Source: Tomocerus qinae
Taxonomy: Eukaryota; Arthropoda; Collembola; Entomobryomorpha; Tomoceridae
Assembly (NCBI GenBank): GCA_020055645.1
Contig: CM034546.1
Location: forward strand, 109,647,375 to 109,711,374
Length of the DNA: 64,000 bases
Direction of reading: 5' to 3'
This document shows, one piece after another, positions 1-13,900 of the stretch; within the stretch, counting starts at the first letter, position 1; every line of letters begins with the position of its first letter. The notes beneath the pieces are model-generated. The model was not told where the DNA came from and ran no database searches. It saw nothing but the letters and a program-made list of their open reading frames with translations. The position numbers and the translations under genes were made by a program.

Positions 1-3000
1 TATAAATATACTATTTGTAGAGCTAGCTATAGTATAAGAATGCACACAAGTTGAACTGCACTGGGACAAGATGAGCCGGAGCAAACCAAACAAGTACTAG
101 ACTAGAGGTATTACATTAGGGCAGGATACGTGTGTGTGTCATGTCAAACGTAACCAAAGCGAGCGAGCTCTTTGCTTTACACTCTCTTCTCGCGTAGTAG
201 TAAATGTAAGTCAAGTCTCGTTCATATATATACCCTATATAAATATATACTAAACCCTATTTATTTCGTATAGTAAACAAGGGATCCCCCATAGCAGGTG
301 GCACGGCATTAGCAATACGATTAAGTAAGTGAGCAATGTTGTGCTATCGTTCTGTTTATTCCTTTCGCACTCATACCGTATCAGATCTTTTGCCTTAAGG
401 TAGCGATAAGCCAAATTATAGGTAACCTCTGAGTATATATGCAAATTATATGCTAAATAGATCCTGCGAGCGATATTGTTTAGCGACTATGCTTATGCTA
501 ATAAGCATCGTGTAAATACACTATACACAATATGCATATAACTTGTCATCGAGTGAGTTTGAGTTGGCTACTAAAACAAGAGCTCCTGATGGAATTGCAT
601 ATTAACAACTACTGTACTAAACGATTCAAAAAGTGGCTCACTCCATATAATTTAACTTTAGTGTATTAAAAGTCTGTGCCACTCAGTTTGCGTATACTTG
701 TCCTGATGCTATATTTAAAATACAATAAATAGATCAAAGTTTAATGCAATGAGTTACATCATTATGCGTTTAGATAGACAGATGATGTTCTGGGAATAAA
801 ATTATATCGTCTCACGTTTCCCCTTTTGCATCTGAAGATAGAAATATTTTTATAGTGGAATGGTAGTAGTAAAATGGGTACGGTCTGAGATTGGTTCTGA
901 CTGGGGAAGACATAAGAATGTATATAAGAAGTGCGAGAAGCGAGCGTGTAAAGTGCAAGTATTCAGTCAGTCAGGCGAAGGAAAGGAAGTCAGTTGACTA
1001 TTGCAATGGAATCATCGTGAGTTTGTGTGGCAAGCATTATATATAGCTAATAGGTATTAGCAGTGTGCGGAGTGTGATGTGATGTATGAAGTATTTTTAT
1101 AATATGATAGGAACAGAGAGACTGACGGAGTTGACTTTTTGTAGTCTGTATGATTGGTAGGTAAAGTCTGTATAAAAGCAAGGGAAAGAGATATGTTGGT
1201 AGTGAAGAGGATGTCATGTGTGATAAATAGTTTGGAAATATTCCCACTTGTTGGTATGGGAGGAGGTGCCCCTTAGTGGGGGGACGGGAGAAGAGTGCAG
1301 AGCAGAGTGCTCTCCCCTCAAGGCAACCTCCAAGTGTCACACGTAATGGCAGCCATCAATCACTCATTCTTCTTCCGCTCTTCTGTGATGGGCCAGACCT
1401 TTTGTCCTCCACTCTTTGATTTATGATACACCTGGACAATTTTCTGTTTCATGTGGACAGAACTCAACTGAACAGCCTTCGTTTGCTTCCATTACATCCT
1501 TTCCATTTACTAATACATACTACACACAGCATACGACGCAGTACTCTATTAGCTCGCATTTCTCTGCTTTTCTACTGCTCTATGCTCTCCATGTGTATAT
1601 AATCTTGTCTGAGATTACTATATATTACATACGAGTATATGACTTGACTCTGGTGGCTCAAGTTTGTGAATCACACTTTATTCTACATGTACATACATAC
1701 GACAGTCGACTCAACTCACTCACTCACTCAGCTATCCATCCTATCATCATAATATTTTACGACTCTTGAAGTATACATATATGTAAATGTTATACAATTG
1801 TGTATATAGGAGATACTTAGAATTTTAGTTGCATGCATACATCATGCTTTCAATTTATTGCATTTCGTACCTAGGAATTATATTTATGTATCTCTATACA
1901 TTTTCCAATTGATTTCATACTTCTTTTGCATACTAGGCGTTCCCCTCAACGTACACAAACAAAACAACAGAAAACAACAGAAGGGGGATAAAACTTACTA
2001 CCTACTCCTATCTAGACATATCATATTTATTAGCCAAACCAAAGACTACCAAGTAGTAACTATGTAATATTATGCAGACGTAGGACAGAAGAGTCAAAAA
2101 GAACAAGGCAACGTAAGCTATTAAACCAAGTCGAGTCAACCACCACAAAATGCAACAATACAGTCATAATAGGATGTGATGATGATATGTAGCAATGTTA
2201 ATAGGGAGGCAATGAAGCAGATATATTACTACAGACTAGACACCATCCATCCCAACCACATCATTTTATATTCCATCAGTCAGATCGTCTCTTTAGTGCA
2301 TTTCTTTCTGTTCGTCTTGTGTCATCTCATCATCATCAGCAACACAGAGTCTACCTATATAAGCAAGTTTAACAGTTGGAGTTATGTCGTAGTAACTGCA
2401 TCAACAATATTCTTTGTTCTTTACGAGAGAATTATTACTTATAAGGATCATGCTTTTGCTTACTAATGTATACTTTATAGATGTTGTCACCATTTGTCGT
2501 GTCGAGGAGGTTTACAAAGGTAAGCTAAAGTTTAGCTTTCTGAGTGACGACTGTTTTTACCTCGCTATTCTATCCAAGGTATTAGACACACATTTTTTAT
2601 ACCTTTGCATTGCACATTTTTGTATGTTTAGTTGTACAATACTAGTAATACTTGTAGAATGTATTATTTAAGTGGTATAGGGTTGGTTAGGGTGCCGTGA
2701 CAGACGATTGTGTTCATCTACCTATGTATAAATAGTTACATCTAAGGGAAACAACAGATTGCAAAGAATCATAATCTTGTCGTAGACACTTGAAAAATTA
2801 GCTGAGAGGCTGTAGTGTGACTGTTCTAGTGTAAATGATGAGGAGGTATGCTAGTCAAGTCAAAGTCGTATTACGACTCCCTCGAATTTGTTCCTTCTAC
2901 TAATAAAGTGAGTGAGTGTTGAGGATAAGGAAGGAGATGCCAGCCAGGAGTGCCGTGATGATGATGTGAAGTTTTGTTGTCGTCTTCATAAGAGATATCC

Positions 3001-4091
3001 TAGTAGTAGAACACTAATAAGCGAGTCGACGGATGATCTGAAGAAGTGGTTTCGTTTGTGATGCGATGTTAAGGATGTTATGCTGTGAGAGATGTGCTTA
3101 GGCATTAGAAGGGAAGAGAGGCTCGGAAGCTGTCAAAGTAACACCTATAGTCTACCCTGGCTCAAAAATGGCATGGAAATCGGCAAAAAAATGTGCACGG
3201 AGAAGGTGTATGATGATGTCGGGGGATTAGTTGAGGATTAGATGTTGAAGATCATTTGTTGAGGGATAATCTCGAGACGAAGGAGGAATTAAAAGATCAA
3301 AAAGACCACTAAGACAGGGCAGGCTTGGAAATATTCTCACAGTCACATGAAATATTGATTGATTACTTCTATGAAGAATAAGAATAGTCTTCTTTCTGCT
3401 CCTCCACTCCAGCTTCTTTGCCTTGGTTTAGTTTCATTCCCAACACAACTGAACTTTACTCAAGGCAAAAAGGAAACATCCTATATTAAATAGACTACCA
3501 CACGTAGTACCTATATACCTATATTATAGTATATAAACTATATACTCCTAATAGTATATCTTCTTTGTATCGCACCGTATATAGAATGAATACATTTTAG
3601 CCACCTTCTTGGTTCTATACAATACTAATTTAAACTCTTTAGTGCACAGAGTTATACAACTGACTGATATTATAGCTGTGTTCGCGTAAAGTGAAGTGAA
3701 GACGAGTCGAAAAGAGTTCTCAAGAGCTTTCCTTTGCATTTCATTCAATCTACCTACCTTGCTAATGCTTCATCCATTCCTTCTCTCCCGCACTCAACTC
3801 ACTCACTCAAACTCTGCTCATCTGAAACAGTGACTTGGACATTTCTTTGTTTTCCTTGTCTCCATATATTTGTATGGGGACGTCAACCATCAATCTCCTT
3901 CATCATCACATCACACGACACTATAGAATTCAATTGAACACAACAAGCAATCCCTTATTGCCTTCCTACAGAATTATCCATGCTTATAAATAATAACTTC
4001 TTTACAATTATCTCATGCTCACTTCTTTTCTCAATGCTCATACCTTTACACAAATACTTTATATGATCTACCTTCTACCCTTTCATATAAA
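1..4091. other. Non-coding stretch, no gene recognised
   Basis: AT-rich DNA with stop codons dense in all frames. Open stretches are short and low-complexity, rich in Tyr, Ile, Ser and Thr, as expected from TAC/TAT/TCA-rich repeats. A short ATG at 1005 followed by a good donor (ATGGAATCATC then GTGAGT) could be a tiny leader exon, but its phase does not fit the first supported teashirt exon junction. Purine-rich, GATGATG-rich DNA occupies roughly 2800-3340. Confidence 0.6.
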
Positions 4092-4974
4092 CATACCGTA
4101 TTAATCGAATTAATTCTCCGGGTTGTTATTGTTTCATTAGCCTTTTTTAGCTCCTGAAAACGACGAAAATCGAAATAGTTAACCAGGTGGTGAATTATTT
4201 CGATACGGAGAATTATTTTCCAAACAGTCAATTTTTCTTAAGAGCAGAAATTTTGGTTGTAATACAGATGTACTAACGTCCGAATTTGACGTGCACAAAG
4301 TTGCTACAACGTTTTTAGTTACGAAACTGCCACTTAAAAATGTCCCACTTGCCGTTGTGGAGATATCTTTAAAATTTAACCATCGTACGACTAAAAGTGA
4401 ACGTAAATAACTGCGAATCTAGCTTTCGTGCGACAAATCTAATACCGCCTAAAATTATATATTTAACATTGCTTTCGGTTGGCAAGTCAAAAAATCCGAG
4501 AAAAAGATCAAAAAGGCAACTTATGACTAGGGTTGAAATCCTTGACCATCCTCCCATCAGTTCAACTCGGCTAATCAGCCACAGATAGTGTAAGGGATTC
4601 TAATTCACCTATACAAATCCTTATTTCGGTCAAATTACGGGATTACTTATTGAAAAATTAAAAATAGGTTAAAATTTCAATTGATTGTAATTAGTCTTTT
4701 TCTGAAGAAACGGCCATGGGTTCAGTGGCGTCTATAGTCATTTCTTCGTCGTTTCTTATGTCATCCTCACCAATTATAGGCTGACCAGTTTCTGGATATT
4801 GGATGCTTTGTTGTTGTACCTACTGATACCTATATTGGGATGGTGAACTATTTCGATACGGAGAATTATATTTCAAAGGCTATTATTTTGCTGTTGAAAA
4901 CGAAAATAATCGAAATAGTTACCCGGGGGGAGCACTATTTCAATACGGAGAATTAATTCGATTAATACGGTATG
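4092..4974. mobile_element. TA-flanked terminal-inverted-repeat element (MITE-like, non-autonomous)
   Basis: The ends are a perfect 29-bp inverted repeat: 4092-4120 begins CATACCGTATTAATCG and 4946-4974 is its exact reverse complement. If the element starts CCGTATT and is flanked by TA, the target was probably CATATG: the CA/TG outside the TA would then be palindromic target sequence that lengthens the apparent repeat. A TA duplication is the hallmark of Tc1/mariner-type insertion. The interior of about 0.88 kb has no transposase-length reading frame, so the element is non-autonomous or a relic. Related internal motifs (GAATTATTTCGATACGGAG and variants) recur near 4190, 4845 and 4930. Confidence 0.75.
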
Positions 4975-7900
4975 CACAAAAGTATAACATTTGTGCTAAT
5001 CTGCTAATATTATTCATATAGTATCAATTGACAAGTCTTGCAGATTTATAGATAGAAATAGGTATATAAAAACTAGGTCCAATGTTTGACCATGTATAGT
5101 ACAAATAACATTGCAGGTAGCACATCAGTAGTCAGTGTGTATAGATTGAATGATATCTATTTTGTGTGCTATGTAGTAGAAAGACCAGAGGGGGACGTGT
5201 TGAATTGAATAGTTAGTAATGAAACGTGGGTAATATAATTTTGTGTATAAGTATTTTATCTGGTGTGTAGCTAATGTATTTTGTTCCCGATTATTTTGGC
5301 TCTATTTGGTCATCCTTGAGAGATCAGAAATTTCCTTTGTATGTAGGTCCAATTAAAGCATTCTAGTGAGTGAGTTGTGAGGCATATATTATGCTATGTG
5401 GTTTCATGCCAGGCAATTGAATGCAATGTAACGAAAGGAAAGAGAGCCAGCCAGGAGAAGTGAAGAGAGAAGTTGAGTCGAGCCAAAGACAGACAAACCG
5501 ACGAGGCTTTCCTCAACTCGCCTTCTTCTAAATACCTATTCTATGTATGTGTCTGTCCATATAAATACGTATTGCCAGACTCTCCGTTCTCCTTTTCCTT
5601 TCTTTGCATGATCACAAGTGCTAACATTCACTCACTCAAGTCAAGTCAGAAGAGGCAAGGAAAGGCAAACCGAAGGAAGCTGGGAGACTGAAGGAAACTC
5701 AGTCAACTCAACTCAGTCTCTCCACTTAGTTTCCTTTCGTTGAGAGCTATATTACATTTAATACTTAATATAAAAGAGAGATTCGCATCCATTCAACATT
5801 CAATCTCAAACAGATACTGTTCCTCCTATCTATGTATAGTATTAGTACGCAGTCAGTGGGGATATGTATTAGTAGTAGATATTAGTAGTAGTGTGTATGT
5901 ATATATGGCTATGTAATGTTCTGGTTGGTTTTTTTGAGCTGATTCGCTCTTTCACATCCCATCACATCACACAAAACACATCCCATCAGATCACATCACA
6001 TCAACTAAACTGTGAGAATAATATGTAACTAGTTATAGTCTATGACTATGTTTGTACAGGGTCATAATATGTACACGTATGTATATAAGATATTTGTATA
6101 CATAAAAAGATACACATTATTCTTGGTAGGATTCTGAAAGCGATAGAAATGGTTTAATGTGCTATAGTATGGTGGTTTATGGGAGATGTTAATGTAGTGT
6201 AGTATTTTGTAGTTGAAGTAATATGAGGTAATAGGGACGTATAGATAGATAGAAGAACAGTAGAGAATTAGAACGAGAGAGAGAGAAGAGAGAAAGAAAG
6301 AGACGAGAGATAGATAGACGTAAAGCAAAGAAATGTTATGTAATGTGATGTAGAAGGAGAAAGATGGTTTGGTTTAGTTTATTTCACTTTAGATGTAGTA
6401 GTGGAGTGTAGGTAGGTAGAGATGAGTATTTATATGCAGTGTTGTATGTAGTAGTGTGAGTGTAGCAGTGATATTATATTATAGACACGTCGTTCAGTCT
6501 CAGTCAGTCAAGTCAAGTCAGTCAAGTAAAGTCTCGTAAAGTCGGAGGAGAAGTGTGTAGTGCAGTGCATGTAGTTTGGTTGAGTTAAAGGAAGAATCTC
6601 GGAGTGATTCGGACGGACTGAGATCAGATTTGGATCTGATGGTTGCCTGACAGAAACGTGCATCAAAAGGATGGAAAGGGTCTCAAGAATGGAAGGGGAT
6701 GTAGAGTTGACTCGTGGAATGCAGAATAGAGTGAAGGCATCAATCTGCTTCTTAAAATAACTGCTGCATGGCAGATTAATAGTTGACATGTGGTGCGAAT
6801 TATCTATCACTGACGACGACGCCACTTTTCATTACACTCCACCTTAAAATAGCCCGGACCACAATTCGTGTCTGATAGCATGATCTGACTTTTGCTTCAT
6901 CGGAGCTATAGTCAACTCAAGTCAAGTAGTCAACTCTATCTGCTACTCCGTCAAGTCTAAAGTCAAGTCAACTCTCAACTCACACAAACCAAACCGAGTC
7001 ACAGTCACACTCTGCACAACCAAAGAGAGGCTCAGAGAAAGAGAACATGCCTCCATCAAACTAATTGCACAGACATCACATCACACGAATGTTACTTACT
7101 TACTTACTTCTATACTTACTTAACTTATTCCACTACTACTCCAGATACACGTACGATCCAACAACATCCATTTCTCTCTTTTCCTTTCTTCACCGTGTGG
7201 CAAACAATATCACTCTTATTTATTTCGTCCAACCAGATACATTTAATACACACTTGTCTTATGTCTATTATTATTCCCAAAGTTGAGTTCAGTTCATTCT
7301 CATCTATATAATATCACCCAAGGTGTATGCACCTACTAATCTTCGCACACCATCCATATATACCACTATACTAAACAACAACCATCAACTCTCTATCTGT
7401 CTGTCTCCCCCTGATGCATCTCTCTCTCTACGACGACTATTAGGTCTTATATGAATGTGGTCTCCAATAGTGTGTAAAAGCAGTTTCAATTTGAATTGAA
7501 CAGTGAAATACACTTGCAAATTCCCTACTACTCATTTCATGGCCATCCCTTGTCACTTTTACGATCTCGGAAAAAGATTCCTACTTGCTAGTGGGTAGTT
7601 ATAAACTACCATATCGTTTATTCATGATCTAAATGGCTTTCGCATTCATTATCGCACTCGAATGGCATTTCATAAAACAAAACAATGTAATCTAATGGCA
7701 TATTGCAAATCCTTATTTATTAACACCAACTACCAATAGCCATACGGATCTACATCTGTGCCTTGTCTTCCATTCATCATGTGCACCCAAGCTTACACTA
7801 TCTCCGAATATTTTACATCTCACAATTTTTATTAGCAAAATAGTCTCATACTGCATTACTACCAAATAAACTGTGAATGAGAGTGAAGCATAAAGAAAAT

Positions 7901-9960
7901 CTACAATTCATTTGTAATTCATATTTAGTTATAATGGTACATAACTCTGGTGGCTTAATACTTTTTAATACTTATAATAGCTACATTTGAAATGTCAATT
8001 TGATTTCATATGATCAAATATTTTAAATATAAATTCCTTTTGTTAATTAGCTGTAACCTACTTATTATTGGTACAATTTAATATTGGTTTAGATATTTTG
8101 GTTGTTTGACTTTTAAATTATATTTTCGTCAATTGCAACAAATATTTTCGACTGTTTTCGTTTGTTTAAAATAGAATAGCTAAGTATATAGTAATTCATT
8201 TAAAATTATGTGACACAGATAGAGGATGTGAGTGATAGAATAAATGGGTGCACATTAAGAGCAAGAAAATAGGTATCTAGAAGAGTGTAATAGACGGAAG
8301 GATTATGTAGGCCGATGAAGATATTGTCACCCATCGTGTGCAGCAATAAATAAATGAAGTAAAAGTTGAGTAAAATGCAAATGAGATTTGTATGGGAGTG
8401 TTGAAAGAAAATGTAAGTTAGTTGGAAGAGCGAGAGTTGAGAATTTGATGTGATTAGAGCGGAGTGATAGAGTTAAGTGTGTTTTGCCATAAGTTGATTA
8501 AGAAGGTTTAAGTTTAGCTGTATCTTTATTTAGATGGGTGTTGCGCATTATAATACAGATTTTATAGCTGATGGTAATAATAAGTGTAGGTATGCAATGT
8601 GTTGGAAGGAGTAGAATGAAATTGAAGTTCTTGTTTTGGTTCATGTGTGACTGAGTGAGTGAGTGACTAAGCCATAATAAAAATATAAGTAATGTTAACG
8701 GAGGTTGGTTGTAGGTATATTAGATTGTGTATAGTAAAGGAGTGCAGTTTGTAAATAGTACGGAATTAGTTGGAAGGTTGGTTGGTTTGGCTTAGTTGCT
8801 ATCGGATTCAAATACGGGATTGTCGGGTGTTGAGAGTGTCAAGGGGGCAGAAGTTGGCTGGTTCGTGACGAACAGCCATTGGATGTATGGCTCCCTCCCC
8901 ATCTTCTACCCCTCCTTGCTTGTAGTAATAAAGGGCCCAAAGACTATATTTTATAAATGGAATAGAGAAGCAAAAAAGAACCATTACTCTGTCATATATA
9001 CAACGTACGGACGTTAAGAACGCTTCGTTCGAGAAGAATTATATATTTTGGAAGCGTTTGATGCCTTCACAGAGTCGCCCCGTGATGAATCGCAGACTCA
9101 AAACCCGGTGAATTATGTGACAGCTTTGATGGCTTTTCTCCACATTCTCTCGCAACGAAGGCCCAGAGAGTCGGCTCTACCCACCAGCCCCTCCGTTACG
9201 ATCCCTTTGTCAATCAACGCGTCATGGGGGATTCCAACTGGACAGCCACTTCTATTCCCCACTCTCGTCTTCGTCTTCTGCAGATTACTCCACATACATT
9301 TACTTTACTTTAGTACAACATTACATAATATACGATGAATCGCTCTTTTCCTCCTCACAATCTTTATATCTGCCTATATAACGACCACATAGGTATATAT
9401 AATATGGTGGGAGAGAGATGAGATGAATGTATGTATTATTATCTCTATATGTGCACTATGCACCAATCTTTACTTTTACTGCACACATTACTAGCATTAC
9501 ATTACTTATATCACATTACTACATTATTATCAACATATACATACGTTATGGATGTACCTATGTACATTTATATAGATGTGCAATGCCATTGTGCTACTCC
9601 AACATAAAGCACATTACTAAACTAGTACGACTCACTGCCATGCCATTCGGATTCTAATTCCTCTACCATGTAAGTAGGTAGCTACACACAAAGTTTATAC
9701 TGTGCCATTCCACATTATTCTCCTGTGCATTCGCCTATCTAACCTAACAAGAAAGAAATGGCTAACTAAGTAATACTCCAACTCAAAGTCAAGTCAACTC
9801 AATACTTTTATCCAATTCTTCCTCTTTGTACTATCAATTCTCACAGTCTCGAAAACAAAGCAAAGTTACCTCAGCTATGAAATGCAATATACCTACCTAT
9901 CCATATTACTACATACATACATACCATTAGGAGACACCACTACTAAGGAGTAAGTACACG

Positions 9961-9990
9961 AGCAAGCATAGAGCAAGCATAGAGCAAGCA
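9961..9990. repeat. Short tandem repeat, 11-bp unit
   Basis: The unit AGCAAGCATAG occurs twice in full and a third time in part. It is followed by related AGGATAGCGAGCATG sequence. Confidence 0.7.
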
Positions 9991-10889
9991 GGATAGCGAG
10001 CATGTACATAAATGAGAAGGAGGCAGGCAGCCTTGCCTTGCCAAAAGGAAAGACTTATTGACTTACGTAGACATGCCGAATGCCAATCAATAGCCAAATC
10101 ATATCCAATACTCAACATCATCTCAAGTTAATCTGCAACTGACTCATGCGACTCCACTCATTGCCCATATCTCTTCCACAATATATTACATAACTCGTCA
10201 AGTCGTATCAAGTAGGCAAGGCGAGTTCTATCTCTCGTGTGTATGAGAATCGTGGGGCATAATATACAATCGTATCAGTATAGTATTCCATCTCTATTTA
10301 TCTTTCAATTGCTCCCAGTCAAGTCAATGTATAGCGAAAAGAGTTATAAACAACATTAGGATTTAGGTTTGGCTACCTATACACAATGGTTTAAGTTGAC
10401 TTGACTTTGTTGTTGGTGTTGAGATGAGAAGTCGTAGAAGCCTCGCTTACGCCACTTTAGTACTATAGTAGAGAGATGATGGTCGTATATACGTGTTAAG
10501 TTACGTAGCATTATGTTGTTGCGTTTTTATTAGTGTGCATGTATATATACTAGAGTAGTTAAGTAGTATAGTTGAGCAAGTGCTGGATGAAAGGAGCAAG
10601 CAAGTAAGTAAGTAAAGTGGAGTGAGTACATAATCTATAAGAGAGTGTTCTAATAGTCTGAAGTTAGATAGATAGAGAGTAATAGTTATGTAGCTGGCAG
10701 GTTGGCAGGATAGGAGTAGTCCTTGGTAAAGTTTTTTCTCATGCCAGGCCACTGCCTGATGAGAGCCTGACATAATTTGTTGAGGACAGGTAGTCACGTA
10801 GGAGTGTGGCCAGCCAATCAAGACTACTCCTTCATAAGTCAGTCTACACTTGGCACATAAGTCATAGCCGTGCCTCCTTCAAACGTGAC

Positions 10890-10907
10890 AGGTCAGCTTG
10901 CAGGTCA
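10890..10907 (+). promoter_or_regulatory. Two AGGTCA half-sites, direct repeat with 6-bp spacing
   Basis: AGGTCA at 10890-10895 and 10902-10907 lie in the same orientation, separated by six bases. AGGTCA is the canonical nuclear-receptor half-site. Whether this pair is bound is unknown; a chance pair is possible in 64 kb, though two exact hexamers so close together are uncommon in AT-rich DNA. Confidence 0.3.
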
Positions 10908-13900
10908 TTTGTGGCGCCATAGCACTTGATTTATGTCATCATTCTGATTCGCTCCAGAAATCAATTGTTGTTGAATATTTTCTCGTTCTTTTGCCATTCT
11001 CAAGACTTTTACTCTTCTGCATCTCTGCCTCATCACTTATTTTAGTGGAGTAAGCATTATGATTCCAAAATATTATGATGATGATATTTTATACATCCAA
11101 AGTGTCTCTCATTCACTCACCCTCTGCTCCTTGTTGATTTGATTGCTGAGTGGATGCACGAGAGCGAGATCATTATTATGTATCTGTATAAATAAATAAA
11201 GTACAAGTACAAGGCTGTCTTTTTGTGTATCACAATAAATAAGACCTAAAGTAGTACAATGCTATCTCATCCTAGAAGTAGTGGAAAGATGAGATGCGAT
11301 GTGATGCGATGGAGAATTTGTGTTCGGAGAGATTTGAGACAAGCGAGCCCTCCTTCCTTCGCTTCACTTCAGATCAAAGATGTTATATATTGCATTAGTA
11401 GCAGTTAGTAAGAGCAGTTGAGCAAATCTTTTCTAGACTTATAGTTTAGACGTCCGAAGCAAGCAAGCACTACTCCCAGCAAACTGCAGTTTAGTACTAC
11501 AGAACAAGTCGACCAGTCGTCTAGTGAAGTGCACACAACTACCTAGACACAAACCGAATATTACTATATACATATAGTAGTAGTAGTACAATTACTATAC
11601 TATCAAAAGTAAAGTACGTGTAACCACAGGAGGAGAGACTGGTGTATAATAGAATATCTATTACTACTACTACTATTACAGATATGTATGTTATATAGGT
11701 AAAATATGTATGTAGAGTGTAGTAAGAATAGTATGAATGAAGGAAAGAGAAGCGGAGCGGGTTGAGTTCGTTTGGTCGTGTGTGTGTGACTACTATGGTT
11801 TGGTTTGGTTGAATAGCAAACAGTTCCATAGTTCCATCAGATTGTTTTAGATGGATTCACATTTGAACGCGACAGGAAATGACCCTAGGATTTATTTTGT
11901 AGAGACTTTATTCAGCAAGATTTATAAGAGCAGTAAATTATGAGCGAAAAAAGGTTTCTCGGCCGTAGAGTCGCATTTGAGAGGCAGGCAGGATGCCTTT
12001 TTAAGGAAAAGTCAGCTTTTAGCGAAATTGTCAGGAGTGATGTTATGTTGGATGTGATGGGAGAGGATCATGTTGAGTTGTTGGGAGTCTCATCTCAGCC
12101 TTGGCTCCTCTGCTCCACTCCACTCACAACACTAGAGTCCTTTGCTTGGCTTCGTTTGCTCTTCTGCCCTACGAAAAAGAAGGATGCGACTCTCCTTTTG
12201 TTGCTTTGGCCGTACTCCTTTCCATCGCATTGCTGTCTGTCTGTCTACTAGATATATTATAGCATGAGCATAGAAATAGCGATAGCGATAGGATAGTAAT
12301 AACAGATAACTAAGTCTGTGCTTATAACGTTCGTTTGGTGTAGTCGACTCACGAAAAACAATGGTAAATAATTAGAAATCATGGTGTAATGACTTATTGA
12401 TGAATGCTGATGAGGAATCTTCCCGTGGGTTGGGAAGGTGCGTATGAGTTATAGTGCTCATAAAGTATGGAAGGGGGGTGGAGGGGGGTTCAGAGAATGT
12501 CACTTGTCAAACATAAATCTCAAAGTCCGCATCTGAGGGGAGGGTTTGGGCTACAAATCTCTCACAAAAATGCTTCGCCGTGACGATTTATTGCCATCAC
12601 GAATCACGCCGAACTAACGATAAATTTCTGGTTTTTCTTTGAAGGAACCTCCACTCCCCCAGACTTCCACAACCCCCAGACAATCTACTACAGTCCCCGA
12701 CACCAAGACCTCATCTTTTATACAACTCTCATTTCCCAATCACTCACACCAAATTTACTTACTTACCTGAGCTACACTCACTGCCAGCCAAAACTCAACT
12801 ACTTCGAGTGAATAAGTCCGACTATGCACAACCAACACAAATGCTCTAACTTTTATTAACTAACCCAACCTATATACACAATGTTCAACAGTCAAACCTA
12901 TTTATATACTTATATGTAATTATTATTGTTATATACCACTATACTATATAATATAGGCAGATCAACTCTATAATCTACCTACTAAGATATAGTAGCATTC
13001 CTTTCTTAAACTAGGATTGGATATTGTAGGTTAAGACTTCTGTAATATTATAGTTGTTTTTATATCGGTATTGGGCATGTATTTGTATCATCTGCATTTG
13101 CATGGAATTGAGAGTGAGTTGATGACTTAAAGGTAAAAGGAGCATTTGGAAATGTAAAGTATGTGGATTTATAAGTATTTATATTCTTTTTACATTGCAT
13201 TAGTTTAGTTTGCTCGTATTGGTGCAGTTGTGTGACTTGACTGTTACTGGACTGAAGTTGGCTTGGCTAGGTTCAGCTTGGCAAGGCATGCTCTTTCTTT
13301 TCTTTTTCTTTCTTTATTCCTCCAACTCAACTCAATAACAAATGTCTCAAGTGATAAATTAAGATTTTACGTCAAATGAAAAACACCGGAGGGAGTCCTG
13401 TAGGTATTCACACACAACTCGCCTTTATTATTGACAATTGATAGTTTGAGTGAAAAATTGACCTTTTCGACAGTTTGTCTTGTATTCTAACTGTGAATAG
13501 TGTAACCAAATCAGAATAACTAACAAATATGCCGATTCCGTGGACATGTAAGTCGTGTCCATGTCCTTCGCTCGATATTATGCTCAACTGTGAAATATTT
13601 GCCTTTACTTTTCATGTCAGCTTTAGTTCTAGCGAGATGTTGTTGTGAGTGTTATTTCCGAGCTCTAATACATTTTTTACACTTCTCATTCAATTTTTGG
13701 CTTAAAAATCCAGAAATACCTGTTTTCTGGTCATTTACCATTTTAACAACTGACGCGACATGACAACTGTAACTCAAATGAACTATGTAGGTAACTTATT
13801 ATACTTATAGACACTTCAAAATCCGTTTCTTTCAGGTATGTGCATTACCACGGTTTACCTTTCAGAATTAATGTATTTAGGATCCGTGTATAGCTTAATG

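Noticed and set aside
1005-1015. Possible leader exon ATGGAATCATC before GTGAGT
   Set aside because: Joined to the teashirt exon at 16522 it would hit a stop after two codons; no other partner found.
4528-4545. GGTTGAAATCC resembling a tRNA T-loop
   Set aside because: No acceptor stem, anticodon arm or D-loop can be built around it, and it lies inside the TIR element.
11940-12251. Open frame of 103 codons on the + strand
   Set aside because: No domain, no homology I recognise, no splice context, and the composition resembles surrounding non-coding DNA.
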